Shown: positions 1 to 10,570, numbered from the stretch's first letter. The stretch: 64,000 nt of DNA from Mycolicibacter minnesotensis (GCF_010731755.1 NZ_AP022589.1:1240001-1304000); one strand, 5' to 3'. Notes: generated by a model not told the origin, from the letters alone. Made by a program: numbers and translations.

Positions 1-484
1 GGATGCGCCAGATCATGTCGGCGACATTCTCTTCGCCGACCCACCAACGGATCTTCTGGGTGATGAAGTACCCCTCACCCAGGCCGGTCTTCTTGGGCCC
101 CACGATGTCGGTCACCTCGGCGGTGACACTGACTTCTTCGCCGGGCCGCAGGTACCGGTGGTAGGTCTGCTCACAGTTGGTGGCGACCACTCCGACGTAG
201 CCGGCGCCGTCGAACAGTTCCATGACCTTGCCGAGCGGGTCGTCGGCGGGACGCTGTCCGCCCAGGCCCATCATCGTCCAGACCTGGATCATCGCCGGCG
301 GCGCCACAATGCCCGGGTGCCCGGCCGCGCGCGCGGCCGCCTCGTCGATGTAAATCGGGTTGTCGTCGCCGATGGCGTCCACCCAATGACGAATCATCGG
401 TTGGTTCACCGGATCCCGCCCAGTCCGCGGCTCGCTGCGGCCAGAGGCCAGGATCTGGTCGATCCCAGCGGAGAGGTCGGTCAT
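1..484 (-). CDS. chsH2: Steroid enoyl-CoA hydratase subunit ChsH2, N-terminal part (cut by window edge)
   Basis: The first 161 codons of a MaoC/DUF35-type protein are visible; the gene continues beyond base 1. The readable protein begins MTDLSAGIDQILASGRS and contains RHWVDAIGDDNPIY, typical of the N-terminal MaoC-like half of ChsH2 (Rv3542c). In M. tuberculosis ChsH2 pairs with ChsH1 to hydrate the 3-carbon side-chain enoyl-CoA in the last beta-oxidation cycle of cholesterol. The ATG at 484 is preceded by AGGAG at a normal distance. The start lies 13 bp after the fadE29 stop, so it is co-transcribed with fadE29, fadE28 and cyp125. The catalytic DUF35/OB-fold part is outside the window and cannot be judged. 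Confidence 0.88.
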   Translation of the reverse strand, partial: MTDLSAGIDQILASGRSEPRTGRDPVNQPMIRHWVDAIGDDNPIYIDEAAARAAGHPGIVAPPAMIQVWTMMGLGGQRPADDPLGKVMELFDGAGYVGVVATNCEQTYHRYLRPGEEVSVTAEVTDIVGPKKTGLGEGYFITQKIRWWVGEENVADMIWRI

Positions 485-497
485 TTGTCTCCTCGAC

Positions 498-1661
498 TCA
501 TCGTGACACCCTCGGCACCTTCAACCCAGAAGCGGCGATCATCTCGCGCATGACCTCGTTGACGCCGCCGCCGAAGGTGATCACCAGGTTGCGCTTGGCC
601 ATCTTGTCCAGCCAGACGAGGACCTCGGCGGTCTCGGGGTCTGCCGGGTTGCCGAAGCGGCCGACGATCTCCTCAGCCAGCCGATTGACTTCCTGGATCC
701 GCTCGGTGGAGAACACCTTGGTGGCTGCTGCGTCGGCGACGGCGATGTTCTCACCGGAGGCCGCCACCTGCCAGTTCAGCAGCTCGTTGATACGCCAGAT
801 CGACTTGATCTGCGCCAGAAGATGTTTGACGTCGTCGTGGTCGATCGGCGTGACCCCGTCGGAACCCGGCTTGGACGCCCAGGTGTGCACGTGATCGTAG
901 ATGCCGGCAATGCGACCAGCCGGGCCCAAGCCGACGCGCTCGTGGTTGAGCTGGGTGGTGATGAGCTTCCAGCCACCGTTCTCCTCACCCACCAGCATGT
1001 CGGCGGGGACGTGAACGTCGTTGTAGTACGTCGCGTTGGTGTGATGGGCCCCATCGGACAGAATGATCGGGGTCCAGGAATACCCCGGGTCCTTGGTATC
1101 GACGATCAGAATCGAGATGCCCTTGTGCTTGGCGGCCGTGGGGTCGGTTCTGCAGGCCAGCCAGATGTAGTCCGCATCGTGGGCCCCGGTGGTCCACATC
1201 TTCTGTCCGTTGACGATGTATTCATCGCCATGCTTGACCGCCGTGGTGCGCAGCGAGGCCAGGTCGGTGCCGGCATCGGGCTCGGAGTAACCGATGGCGA
1301 AATGCACGTCGCCGGAGAGGATTCCGGGCAGAAACTTCTTCTTCTGCTCTTCGGTGCCGAGCGCCTGCAACGTGGGGCCGACGGTCTGCAAGGTGACCAT
1401 CGGCAACGGGATATCGGCCCGGTTGGCCTCATTGATGAAGATCTGCTGCTCGACCGGACCGAATCCCAGGCCGCCGTATTCCTTGGGCCAGCCGACGCCC
1501 AGTTTGCCGTCACTGCCCATCCGCTTGATGACAGCGCGGTAAGCCTCGTTGTGACGGTCGGACTCCATCGCCTCCGACTCTTCGGGGGTGATCAGAGTCG
1601 AGAAGTATTCCCGCAGTTCGGCTTGCAGGGCCCGCTGCTCGGGCGTCAGGTCGATGAACAT
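498..1661 (-). CDS. fadE29: Acyl-CoA dehydrogenase FadE29 (ChsE2)
   Basis: A 387-residue acyl-CoA dehydrogenase, the same length as Rv3543c. It has the usual ACAD layout: an alpha-helical N-domain (MFIDLTPEQRALQAELREYF), a middle beta-domain with YSEPDAGTDLASLRT and GQKMWTTGAHDADY, and a C-terminal helical domain ending GGGVNEVMREMIAASGL. In M. tuberculosis FadE28-FadE29 is an alpha2beta2 FAD enzyme that dehydrogenates the 3-carbon (propionyl) side chain of the steroid-CoA; FadE29 is the full-length subunit. The ATG directly follows the fadE28 stop (TAA then ATG) and uses a GGGAGC just upstream, indicating tight coupling. It is part of the cyp125-fadE28-fadE29-chsH2 operon. Confidence 0.93.
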   Translation of the reverse strand: MFIDLTPEQRALQAELREYFSTLITPEESEAMESDRHNEAYRAVIKRMGSDGKLGVGWPKEYGGLGFGPVEQQIFINEANRADIPLPMVTLQTVGPTLQALGTEEQKKKFLPGILSGDVHFAIGYSEPDAGTDLASLRTTAVKHGDEYIVNGQKMWTTGAHDADYIWLACRTDPTAAKHKGISILIVDTKDPGYSWTPIILSDGAHHTNATYYNDVHVPADMLVGEENGGWKLITTQLNHERVGLGPAGRIAGIYDHVHTWASKPGSDGVTPIDHDDVKHLLAQIKSIWRINELLNWQVAASGENIAVADAAATKVFSTERIQEVNRLAEEIVGRFGNPADPETAEVLVWLDKMAKRNLVITFGGGVNEVMREMIAASGLKVPRVSR

Positions 1662-2666
1662 TTACGCTCCCACAAGATCGAGGCGGTGTGTCGGACCACC
1701 CAACAGCCGGGTCAAGTCTTTGATCGAGGAGTAGTAGCGGTCCATCGGGTAAGTGATGTCCATACCCATGCCGCCGTGCAGGTGATGGCAGAGCCGCATG
1801 GCCGGTGCGGCCTGCGAAGTCAGCCAATAGCCCAAGATATCCAGGTCTTCAACTGCATCAAGCCCCTCGGACAATCGCCAAATGGTCGATGTGGAAAGCA
1901 GATCGACGGTTCGCGAGGCGATGTAGACCTCGGACAGCTGCGCGGCCACGGTCTGAAAGGTCGACAGCGGGCGGCCGAACTGTTCGCGGGTCGCCACATA
2001 GTCGGCCGTGAGCCGCAACGCTCCAGCGACCAGCCCGGACGCAAACGCCCCGGTGGCTGCCAGTGCCAGCTGGTTGACCCGCTGCGCGGTGGCACCGTCG
2101 AGCACGTCGGCCAGCTCGACCGCGACATCGGTGAACGTCACCACGTACTCGTCGGATCCGTTGGACGTCGGTGTCGCGGTGACGCTGACACCATCGGCAG
2201 TCGGCGAGACGACCAGCACCGCTTTATCCGTGGTGACGATCAGCCATTTCGCCGTCTCGGCGTACGCAACACCGGTCTTGGTGCCGTTGAGCTTGCCGTC
2301 GCCGTAGCTGGTCCGGGGATGTGCCGGCAGCTGCTGCCCGGGCTCGTTCAGGGCCGCCGAGAGAACGGCGCCGGTAGGCACCTCTGCCAGGTACCGGTCC
2401 TGTTGGGCCTCCGACGCCAGCTCCAGCAGCGGGACCAGGCCCAGGCCCAGCGTCGCGAGTGCCGGGCCAACGGTGCCGTGGCGGCCGATCTCAGTCAGCG
2501 CGGTGGCCAGCTCCGAGAGGCTCTGACCGTCGCCACCGAGCCGCTCCGGCACGCCCAGCGCCGCGACACCGCCGGCAACGAGTGCCTCCCAGGTGTTGTC
2601 GCGGTCCAGAACGGAGGTCACCACATCGGCGACAGCCTGCTGCTCCGGGTTCGGTGTGAAATCCAC
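1662..2666 (-). CDS. fadE28: Acyl-CoA dehydrogenase FadE28 (ChsE1)
   Basis: A 334-residue, shortened acyl-CoA dehydrogenase-like protein (Rv3544c is 339 aa). The sequence contains YVATREQFGRPLSTFQTVAAQLSEVYIA and HHLHGGMGMDITYPMDRYYS, typical of the C-terminal ACAD domain, while the middle domain is reduced as in the partner subunits of steroid ACADs. Known role: obligate partner of FadE29 in the last side-chain beta-oxidation cycle. The start is GTG at 2666, chosen because AAGGAGG lies six bases upstream. It lies 36 bp after cyp125 and abuts fadE29, so it is in the same transcript. Confidence 0.92.
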   Translation of the reverse strand: MDFTPNPEQQAVADVVTSVLDRDNTWEALVAGGVAALGVPERLGGDGQSLSELATALTEIGRHGTVGPALATLGLGLVPLLELASEAQQDRYLAEVPTGAVLSAALNEPGQQLPAHPRTSYGDGKLNGTKTGVAYAETAKWLIVTTDKAVLVVSPTADGVSVTATPTSNGSDEYVVTFTDVAVELADVLDGATAQRVNQLALAATGAFASGLVAGALRLTADYVATREQFGRPLSTFQTVAAQLSEVYIASRTVDLLSTSTIWRLSEGLDAVEDLDILGYWLTSQAAPAMRLCHHLHGGMGMDITYPMDRYYSSIKDLTRLLGGPTHRLDLVGA

Positions 2667-2702
2667 CCGAATCCTCCTTGATTCGTTAGACCGTCCGTCA
2701 GC

Positions 2703-3953
2703 TCAGTGCGCGACCGGGCAGCTACCCGAGTAGTCCACCGGCCAGTGCTTGATGCCGTTGAGCCAGCCGGACTTCAGCCGCTCCGGGTCGCCCATCGCCT
2801 TGAGGTCGGGCATGTGGTCGGCGACCGCGTTGAAGATCAGGTTGATCGTCAGGCGGGCCAGGTTGGCGCCGATGCAGTAGTGCGCGCCGGTACCGCCGAA
2901 GCCGACGTGCGGGTTCGGGTCACGCAGGATGTTGAAGGTGAACGGGTCGTCGAACACCTCCTCGTCGAAGTTCGCCGAGCGGTAGGACATCACGACTCGG
3001 TCGCCGGCCTTGATCTTGACGCCGGAGATCTCGGTGTCTTGGCTTGCGGTCCGCTGGAACGCCGAAACCGGAGTGGCCCAACGGATGATTTCGTCCACTG
3101 CGGTGTCGGGACGTTCCTTCTTGAACAGCTCCCACTGATCCGGGTTCTGGGAGAACGCCACCATGCCATGGGTGATCGAGTTACGGCTGGTCTCATTCCC
3201 GGCGACCGCCAGCATGATGACGAAGAAGCCGAACTCATCGTCGCTGAGCTTCTCACCGTCAACGTCGGCCTGGATCAGCTTGGTCACGATGTCGTCGGTC
3301 GGGTTCACCCCGCGTTCTTCGGCCATCTTCATGGCGTAGGTGATGACCTCGAACGACGACATCGCCGGGTCGACGTCGGCGTACTCGGGGTCTTCACCGG
3401 CGGTCATTTCGTTGGACCAGCGGAACAACTTGTCCCGATCGTCCTGGGGGACGCCGAGCAGTTCGGCGATGGCCTGCAGGGGCAGCTCGCACGACACCTG
3501 CTCGACGAAGTCGCCGGTGTTGGACGCGGCGGCGTTCTTGGCGATGTTCTGCGCCCGCGCCTTGAGCTCGTCCTCGAGCCGCGAGAGGGCACGGGGGGTG
3601 AAGCCGCGCGAAATGATCTTGCGCAGCCGGGTGTGGTGCGGCGCGTCCATGTTCAGCAAGACGGCCCGCTGCAGGTCGACGGCCTCGCGGGTCATCTCCT
3701 GCGGCCACACCGGGATGGCGCCGTTCATCGCGCTGGAGAAGACGTCGCTGCGCAGTGAGACGTCCTTGACGTCTTTGTGCTTGGTCACCAACCAGTAGCC
3801 CTTGTCGCCGAAGCCGCCGGTACCACCGGGGACGTCGACCCAGCGCACCGGCTCAGACTTGCGCAACTCAGCGAGTTCATTGATCGGGAGGCCCTTGAGG
3901 CTCATCTCCGAGTCGAGGAAGTCGAAGTCGTTGGGGATGGCGGGACAGCCCAT
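2703..3953 (-). CDS. cyp125: Steroid C26/27-monooxygenase Cyp125
   Basis: Cytochrome P450 of 416 aa. Visible hallmarks are the I-helix AGNETSRN, the K-helix DEIIRW (ExxR), and the heme loop GFGGTGAHYCIGANLARL with the axial cysteine near residue 360. The N-terminus MGCPAIPNDFDFLDSEMSLK matches Cyp125-type proteins (PxxxFDFxD). Cyp125 oxidises the terminal methyl of the cholesterol or cholest-4-en-3-one side chain to the acid, starting side-chain degradation. The frame is open to 4010, but the ATG at 3953 is preferred because AGGAG lies eight bases upstream and the family N-terminus begins there. It is divergent from fadA5 across a region with a perfect KstR operator and heads the operon with fadE28, fadE29 and chsH2. 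Confidence 0.92.
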   Translation of the reverse strand: MGCPAIPNDFDFLDSEMSLKGLPINELAELRKSEPVRWVDVPGGTGGFGDKGYWLVTKHKDVKDVSLRSDVFSSAMNGAIPVWPQEMTREAVDLQRAVLLNMDAPHHTRLRKIISRGFTPRALSRLEDELKARAQNIAKNAAASNTGDFVEQVSCELPLQAIAELLGVPQDDRDKLFRWSNEMTAGEDPEYADVDPAMSSFEVITYAMKMAEERGVNPTDDIVTKLIQADVDGEKLSDDEFGFFVIMLAVAGNETSRNSITHGMVAFSQNPDQWELFKKERPDTAVDEIIRWATPVSAFQRTASQDTEISGVKIKAGDRVVMSYRSANFDEEVFDDPFTFNILRDPNPHVGFGGTGAHYCIGANLARLTINLIFNAVADHMPDLKAMGDPERLKSGWLNGIKHWPVDYSGSCPVAH

Positions 3954-4095
3954 GTTCTTACTCCTAGGGTCATCAGTTAGTACTGCGCGGTTCTGACAGC
4001 GCTCGAACAACGCCGTCTAGTGCCTGATTGCGACCATTGAAACACGGCCCGACCGCAGATCAAAGGCAGTCTCTCATCGTCGCTTGTCAGACTAA

Positions 4096-4109
4096 TGAAA
4101 CGTGTTCTA
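4096..4109. promoter_or_regulatory. KstR operator between cyp125 and fadA5
   Basis: TGAAACGTGTTCTA fits TNNAACNNGTTNNA exactly, the core of the KstR motif known from M. smegmatis and M. tuberculosis. It lies 10 bp before the fadA5 ATG and 142 bp before the cyp125 ATG, so one site can serve both divergent operons. The tiny distance to the fadA5 start codon suggests a leaderless or near-leaderless fadA5 transcript. Confidence 0.85.
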
Positions 4110-4110
4110 G

Positions 4111-5270
<1,160 letters not shown>

Positions 5271-5271
<1 letters not shown>

Positions 5272-5660
5272 TGGCTTCGGTTGCCGAGACCGCCCGGATC
5301 GCGGCGGCGCAGGCCTACATCGACGCGCTCGTCAGTCACGATGCCTCGGCAGTCCCCTTCAGCGCGGACTGCGTCCGGATCGAAGTCGGCCTCAAGACCG
5401 GGTTCTCGGGAAATCATCTGCGCCGCAGCCTCAACCGCGGTCCCCAGTTCCGGTTGATCTCGGCTGCCACGCTGCCCGAATACAGCATCGACGGCGATGA
5501 CGTGCGGGCGGTCTACGACATCATCACCAAGCCGTCACTGTTCGGGGTGCGAGTCTGCTCGCACGTGGACGAGGTCTTCCGCATCCCGGCCGAGACCCCG
5601 GATGGTGCTGCCGTCATCCGCCACATCCGCGCGGGAATACGGCCTTTCATCCACCGTTAG
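5271..5660 (+). CDS. Small conserved protein, NTF2/SnoaL-like (function unknown)
   Basis: A 129-residue protein when read from the GTG at 5271, which overlaps the fadA5 stop by one base (TAGTG). An upstream in-frame ATG lies inside fadA5 and is less likely. The pattern is an N-terminal helix (AETARIAAAQAYIDALVSHDA), alternating strands, and an end with VDEVFRIPAETPDGAAVIRHIRAGIRPF. This resembles small NTF2/SnoaL-fold proteins, but I cannot name a family with certainty. Its position between fadA5 and ddn in an apparent operon suggests expression under KstR. No catalytic residues can be assigned from sequence alone. Confidence 0.75.
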
Positions 5661-6158
<498 letters not shown>

Positions 6159-6210
6159 AGCCGGGGACGTCATCGCTGCCGAGCGAGTGACGCAGCCGGG
6201 TTAGCCCGCA

Positions 6211-6261
6211 ACGACAGAGCCCCGCACACACCAGGCGGTTTCTAGGGGTCGTCGCAACACT
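6211..6261. repeat. Left terminal inverted repeat of the IS30-family element
   Basis: Pairs with 7854-7904. The outer block 6211-6238 is a perfect 28-bp inverted match, 6239-6246 is diverged (3 of 8 match), and the inner block 6247-6261 (GGTCGTCGCAACACT) is a perfect 15-bp match. Which block is the actual transposase cut site cannot be decided from sequence. Confidence 0.8.
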
Positions 6262-6266
6262 GCTGG

Positions 6267-7829
6267 TTAGTTGGCCAGTAGTAGATCACGCAAGCGCTCG
6301 GCTGGGGTGTCCCAGCCGAGCGTTTTGCGTGGGCGGCCGTTGAGTTCTTGGGCGACGTGTTCGAGGTCTTCGGGTCCGTAGATGCTCAGGTCGGTTCCTT
6401 TGGGGAAGTACTGCCGCAGCAGTCCGTTGGTGTTCTCGTTGCTGCCACGCTGCCAGGGGCTGGCCGGATCGCAGAAATAGACGGCCATGTCGGTGGCCAT
6501 GCTGAACTGCTTGTGTCCGGCCATCTCGGCGCCTTGGTCCCAGGTCAGTGACCCCCGCAGATGCGCCGGCAGGGTGCTCATAGTCGCAATCAGTGCATCG
6601 CGCACGGTCTGGGCGTCATGCTCGTGGGGTAGGTGCAGCAGCATCGTGTAACGAGTCGTTCGCTCCACGAGGGTGCCGATCGCGGTTTGGTTCTTCTCCC
6701 CGGTGATCAGATCGCCTTCCCAATGCCCGGGGATCGCACGGTCTTCGACTTCGGCGGGGCGGTCGCTGATCATCACCATCGGGTCGGTGAACCGCTGATA
6801 GCGTTCGCCCTCTTTGCGGTGCGGTTTACGTCTCGTTCGTCCGGTCCGAAGTGCTTGCTGCACTTCTCGTTTCAAGCTACCTCGGGCCTGGAAGTAGAGG
6901 GCCTGGTAGATCGTTTCGTGGCTCACCCACATGCTCTCGTCGTCGGGATGATCCCGGCGCAGGCGGCGCGAGATCTGCTCCGGTGAGAGCTTGCGCGATA
7001 AGCCTTCCTCGACCGCCTCCCGCAGGACCGTGTTCACCACCAGTTTGGACTGCTTGGGCCGCGCCCGGGCCGCCACTGCCACACGATCGGCCTGATACGG
7101 CAGATATCGGCCATCAATGCTGTGTCTGCGGACCTCCCGCGAGACGGTGGAGACGTTCTTGCCGATCCGGTCGGCGATCGCCCGCAGCGAATCCCTCCCG
7201 AGCAGGCCATCGGCGATCGCTACCCGATCCTCGATCGACAGATACCGGCCGTCAATCGCCGGCGGCCCGGCGTCATCGCAGGTCACACTGGTCACAGGCT
7301 GTTTGTAGACGGTGCCGTGGTTGTAGTCCACGACCCGGCCATCGGGATAGATCCGCGTGTTGTTGACGTGGCGAATCCCCTGGCGCCAGTCCCGCGCGGT
7401 CCGTACGTTCACACCGACCTCACGAGCTGCCTGCGCGGTTGACCAGCCGGCCGCGAGCAGCTCCATGCAACGACGTTTGGCCTCGTCCTTGCCCTTCGGC
7501 GGGATCTTCTCGGTGGTGACCAAACCCTCGACGACCAATATTCGACGCGCCACCGAATGCGATACCCGACAGGCTTTTGCCGCCTGATTGATCGAGCCCG
7601 TCTTGTCGAATACGGCCACGATGACGTCCCGATCGGCAACCCCACGCTGATCACCACGCTTGCCAGGACCCCGGGCCTGCCCGGCGGGCCGGCCGATAGC
7701 CCGCAGAATCGCATAGCACCGATCACCGGACAGGCCGACCGCGACCGCAGCCTCCTTAACCGGAACCCCAGCATCGACCAACTTCGCTAGCTGGTCACCG
7801 AACCGCGCACAGTCCTCCAAAAACGACAT
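6267..7829 (-). CDS. IS30-family transposase
   Basis: A 520-residue transposase, longer than classical IS30 proteins (about 380 aa) owing to an extended N-terminus with several helix-turn-helix-like stretches. The IS30 HTH is visible as LSIEDRVAIADGLLGRDSLR and IGKNVSTVSREVRRHS. The DDE integrase core follows: GHWEGDLITGEKNQTAIG (first Asp), LTWDQGAEMAGHKQF (second Asp) and SPWQRGSNENTNGLLRQYFP (Glu). The reading frame is intact, so the element may be active. The start ATG lies at the foot of a strong hairpin formed by the element's right end (7828-7870), which also contains the likely ribosome-binding GAGAGG. Confidence 0.95.
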   Translation of the reverse strand: MSFLEDCARFGDQLAKLVDAGVPVKEAAVAVGLSGDRCYAILRAIGRPAGQARGPGKRGDQRGVADRDVIVAVFDKTGSINQAAKACRVSHSVARRILVVEGLVTTEKIPPKGKDEAKRRCMELLAAGWSTAQAAREVGVNVRTARDWRQGIRHVNNTRIYPDGRVVDYNHGTVYKQPVTSVTCDDAGPPAIDGRYLSIEDRVAIADGLLGRDSLRAIADRIGKNVSTVSREVRRHSIDGRYLPYQADRVAVAARARPKQSKLVVNTVLREAVEEGLSRKLSPEQISRRLRRDHPDDESMWVSHETIYQALYFQARGSLKREVQQALRTGRTRRKPHRKEGERYQRFTDPMVMISDRPAEVEDRAIPGHWEGDLITGEKNQTAIGTLVERTTRYTMLLHLPHEHDAQTVRDALIATMSTLPAHLRGSLTWDQGAEMAGHKQFSMATDMAVYFCDPASPWQRGSNENTNGLLRQYFPKGTDLSIYGPEDLEHVAQELNGRPRKTLGWDTPAERLRDLLLAN

Positions 7830-7870
7830 GGTCGCCGCAACCTCTCAATCGAGAGTGTTGCGACGACCAT
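7828..7870 (-). promoter_or_regulatory. Hairpin covering the transposase ribosome-binding site and start codon
   Basis: The inner part of the right terminal repeat (7851-7870) pairs with 7828-7846, with one mismatch, one bulge and a 4-nt loop. In the transposase mRNA the GAGAGG and the first two bases of the ATG fall inside the stem. Only a transcript that starts outside the element contains both arms. The arrangement would damp transposase translation from read-through transcripts, as known for other insertion sequences. Confidence 0.6.
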
Positions 7871-7904
7871 GTGAACCCGCCTGGTGTGTGCGGGGCTCTG
7901 TCGT
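7854..7904. repeat. Right terminal inverted repeat of the IS30-family element
   Basis: Inverted copy of 6211-6261, with inner 15-bp and outer 28-bp perfect blocks. Its inner block doubles as one arm of the hairpin over the transposase start. Confidence 0.8.
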
Positions 7905-7921
7905 CGAGACCGGCGGGGTAC

Positions 7922-10570
7922 TTACGGCGTCTTGCCGTTGTTACCGCTGCCACCGGCCGTGCCACCCTTGCCGCCCGTGGCGCCGGCACCGCCGTTGATC
8001 TGACCGGCGTTGGTGCCGATGGATCCCGGGCCGGTCGGCAGGTTCGGGGTGTTGACAGCGCCACCGGACCCACCGGTGCCGCCGGCACCGCTGGTGGTGC
8101 CGGTTCCGCCGTTACCTCCGTTACCACCCTTTCCGCCCGACACGTTGTTGACCGGACCGGAGGCGCTGGTGGTTCCGTTGCTGATCGACGCGGGCGGCGT
8201 GCCCTTGCCGGTCCAGCCCCAGCGGATGTTGCTGCCGTCACCGCCCTTGCCGCCAGCGCCGCCGTCGCCACCGGTGCTACCGGTACCGACGCCGTTGCCT
8301 CCGGCACCACCGGTGCCACCTGCACCACCGTTGGAGCCAGCCGCGTAGAGGTCGCTGCCACCGTTACCGCCGGCGCCGCCGTCGCCACCGTTGAATCCGG
8401 TGCCACCGGCACCACCGGCGCCACCGGCACCGGTGACGGTGACCGGAGTCCCCGCCGAGGAGTTTCCGGCGGTGTCGAAGTAGGCCACCGACTTGAAGTT
8501 CCCGCTGCTGCCACCGTTACCGCCGGCACCGCCGTCGCCACCGTCTCCGGCGCGGCCGGCCGCACCCAGGGAGGTACCGGCACCGGCTGTACCGCCGTTG
8601 CCGCCGGCGCCACCCGCGCCACCGATTGCGCCGTTGCCGATGTTGTGGCCCTGCAGCGGATAACCGTCGTCACCGTGGGTGGTGTAGCCACCGTCGCCAC
8701 CGTCGGCGCCGGCGCCACCCTTACCGCCCGTGCCACCGTTGGAGCCCGCACCGGTGGTCCCGCCACCGGCACCGCCGGCACCGCCGGTCGCGCCGGTACC
8801 GCCGGCGCCACCCGCAGTCCCGTTACTGGCGGTCGCGTCGTACTCCGTCGTCGCCGCCCCGTTGGTGCCCCGGGCGCCGTTGCCGCCGTTGCCGCCGTTG
8901 CCGGCCACCCCGCCGTTACTGTCGCTGCCCGCCTTTCCGTTGGCTGCGCTGCCACCGGCCGCGCCGTTGCCGGCGTTGCCGCCGACAGCACCGTTGCCGC
9001 CCTTGCCGCCCGCGGTGGTGGCGTTGGCGCCACTGCCGCCGTTACCGCCGTTACCGGCGGTTCCGGCGTTGCCGCCGACGTCGCTGGCACCCGCACCCGC
9101 CTTGCCGCCGTCGCCGGCGTTGCCGCCGTTGCCGCCGGCCAGGCCGTTGGAGCCACCCGTGGTGCCGTTGTTGCCGGTCCCACCGTTGCCGCCGCTACCG
9201 CCCGCGCCACCGTTACCGAGCGCTCCGGCGGCACCGCCCTTACCACCGGCGCCACCGTTCTGGCCGACGCCGCTGGCCAAGGTGGTGCCGTTGCCGCCGC
9301 TGCCGCCCGCGCCGCCGTTACCACCAGAGGTTCCGGCCGCACCGGCTGCACCGTTGGCGGCCGTCTTCCCGCCGCCGCTGTCGCCACCGGCACCAGCGGT
9401 ACCCGCAGCGCCGCGGGTAGCACCGGCACCACCGGCGCCACCGACGCCCGCGGTCGCTCCGCTGCCGCCACCGAGGCCCTTACCGCCGGCACCACCGTTA
9501 CCGGCGTTGCCGCCGCTGCCGGCGTTACCACCGACGCCACCGACCCCGTGCTGGTTGGCGGTGCCGTTGGTGGCGGTACCGCTCGCGCCACCGGCGCCAC
9601 CGGCGCCACCGTTGCCGCCCTTGCCACCACTGGTGGCGTCGCCACCGGTACCGCCCGCGCCACCGGCCACGGTGGCATCTGCACCGGCCTTACCGTCCGC
9701 GCCGCTGCCACCGTTGCCGGCGTTGCCACCCTGGCCACCGGCACCACCGCTGGCCGCGACCGCGCCCCGGTTTCCACCGGCACCACCGATACCGCCCTGA
9801 CCACCGTTGCCGCCTGTGGAGCCGCTGCCCGCAGCCTGGGTGAAGCCGTTGCCACCCCGGCCGCCGGTACCACCGTCGGCACCCTGGCCGTCAGCGGCAC
9901 GTGTCGAGCCGTCGGCCTGCAGGCCGCCCTGGCCGCCACTGCCGCCCTTGCCACCGTTACCACCGGCGCCACCGTTGGGACTTCCCGACGTCGTGGCGTC
10001 GGTGCCCGCAGCGCCGGTACCGCCCTTGCCGCCGGCGCCACCGACACCAGCCACACCGTTGGTGCCACTGGTGGCCGCCCCGGTACCGGTACCGGCCTTA
10101 CCGCCGATTCCGGCGTTACCACCGGTGCCGCCGTCCTGGCCCGCACCACCGGCACCGCTGTTCACCCCGGCCACACCGGCCGAACCCGCAGCACCCGCCG
10201 CACCGACACCACCGTTACCGGCGTTGCCACCCGAGCCCGCAGCACCCACGTTGCCCGCCGAAGAGCCGGTACCGGCTGCGCCACCGTTACCGCCGACACC
10301 ACCGTTGCCACCGGCGCCACCATTGCCGTCACCGGTCACAAACGACCCGGCCGCACCGTCAATGCCATTGCCGCCCCCACCACCGGCACCACCATCAGCG
10401 CCGGCACCCGTGGTCGCACGGGTCACACCATCTGCGTTCAGGCCGCCCAGGCCACCGTTGCCGCCCTTGCCGCCGTTACCACCGGACGTACCACTGTCAC
10501 CAGCGTTGACGCCATTGACTCCGGCAGCACCGGTACCGCCCGCCGGCGCCCACACCACCATTGGTGCCAC
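7922..10570 (-). CDS. PGRS-type glycine-rich protein, C-terminal portion (frame-shifted from the upstream part)
   Basis: About 880 codons of nearly pure Gly-Gly-X/Gly-Asn repeats ([13 protein letters not shown] and similar) ending GGSGNNGKTP at a TAA. It continues the 10605-17195 frame after a scrambled patch at about 10540-10640. The nominal GTG start at 10570 is only the first start codon in this frame, without a convincing ribosome-binding site, so this is best read as the C-terminal third of one protein rather than an independent gene. It contains two more copies of the higher-order marker (GGLNADGVTRATTG and GGLQADGSTRAADG). No folded C-terminal domain is visible. The stop lies 17 bp before the right end of the IS30 element. 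Confidence 0.7.
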   Translation of the reverse strand: MAPMVVWAPAGGTGAAGVNGVNAGDSGTSGGNGGKGGNGGLGGLNADGVTRATTGAGADGGAGGGGGNGIDGAAGSFVTGDGNGGAGGNGGVGGNGGAAGTGSSAGNVGAAGSGGNAGNGGVGAAGAAGSAGVAGVNSGAGGAGQDGGTGGNAGIGGKAGTGTGAATSGTNGVAGVGGAGGKGGTGAAGTDATTSGSPNGGAGGNGGKGGSGGQGGLQADGSTRAADGQGADGGTGGRGGNGFTQAAGSGSTGGNGGQGGIGGAGGNRGAVAASGGAGGQGGNAGNGGSGADGKAGADATVAGGAGGTGGDATSGGKGGNGGAGGAGGASGTATNGTANQHGVGGVGGNAGSGGNAGNGGAGGKGLGGGSGATAGVGGAGGAGATRGAAGTAGAGGDSGGGKTAANGAAGAAGTSGGNGGAGGSGGNGTTLASGVGQNGGAGGKGGAAGALGNGGAGGSGGNGGTGNNGTTGGSNGLAGGNGGNAGDGGKAGAGASDVGGNAGTAGNGGNGGSGANATTAGGKGGNGAVGGNAGNGAAGGSAANGKAGSDSNGGVAGNGGNGGNGARGTNGAATTEYDATASNGTAGGAGGTGATGGAGGAGGGTTGAGSNGGTGGKGGAGADGGDGGYTTHGDDGYPLQGHNIGNGAIGGAGGAGGNGGTAGAGTSLGAAGRAGDGGDGGAGGNGGSSGNFKSVAYFDTAGNSSAGTPVTVTGAGGAGGAGGTGFNGGDGGAGGNGGSDLYAAGSNGGAGGTGGAGGNGVGTGSTGGDGGAGGKGGDGSNIRWGWTGKGTPPASISNGTTSASGPVNNVSGGKGGNGGNGGTGTTSGAGGTGGSGGAVNTPNLPTGPGSIGTNAGQINGGAGATGGKGGTAGGSGNNGKTP

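Larger units (their letters stand above)
6211..7904 (-). mobile_element. IS30-family insertion sequence
   Basis: A 1,694-bp element with one transposase gene, bounded by an inverted repeat of about 51 bp (6211-6261 and 7854-7904). Each end has an outer block of 28 bp that is perfectly inverted between ends, a central 8 bp that is poorly conserved, and an inner block GGTCGTCGCAACACT that is again perfect. No convincing target duplication could be read at the borders. The right end lies only 17 bp beyond the stop codon of the PGRS gene, and the left end about 52 bp after ddn, so no gene is interrupted. Confidence 0.85.

Noticed and set aside
822..2681. 619-codon plus-strand frame antisense to fadE29/fadE28
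   Set aside because: Typical antisense shadow of high-GC coding DNA; the minus-strand frames encode clear acyl-CoA dehydrogenases with ribosome-binding sites.
3954..4010. Longer start for cyp125 at 4010
   Set aside because: The added 19 residues have no family counterpart and the ATG at 3953 has a well-placed AGGAG.
6205..7910. Target-site duplication flanking the IS30-family element
   Set aside because: No identical 2-4 bp flanks could be read at either candidate pair of ends, so no duplication is reported.
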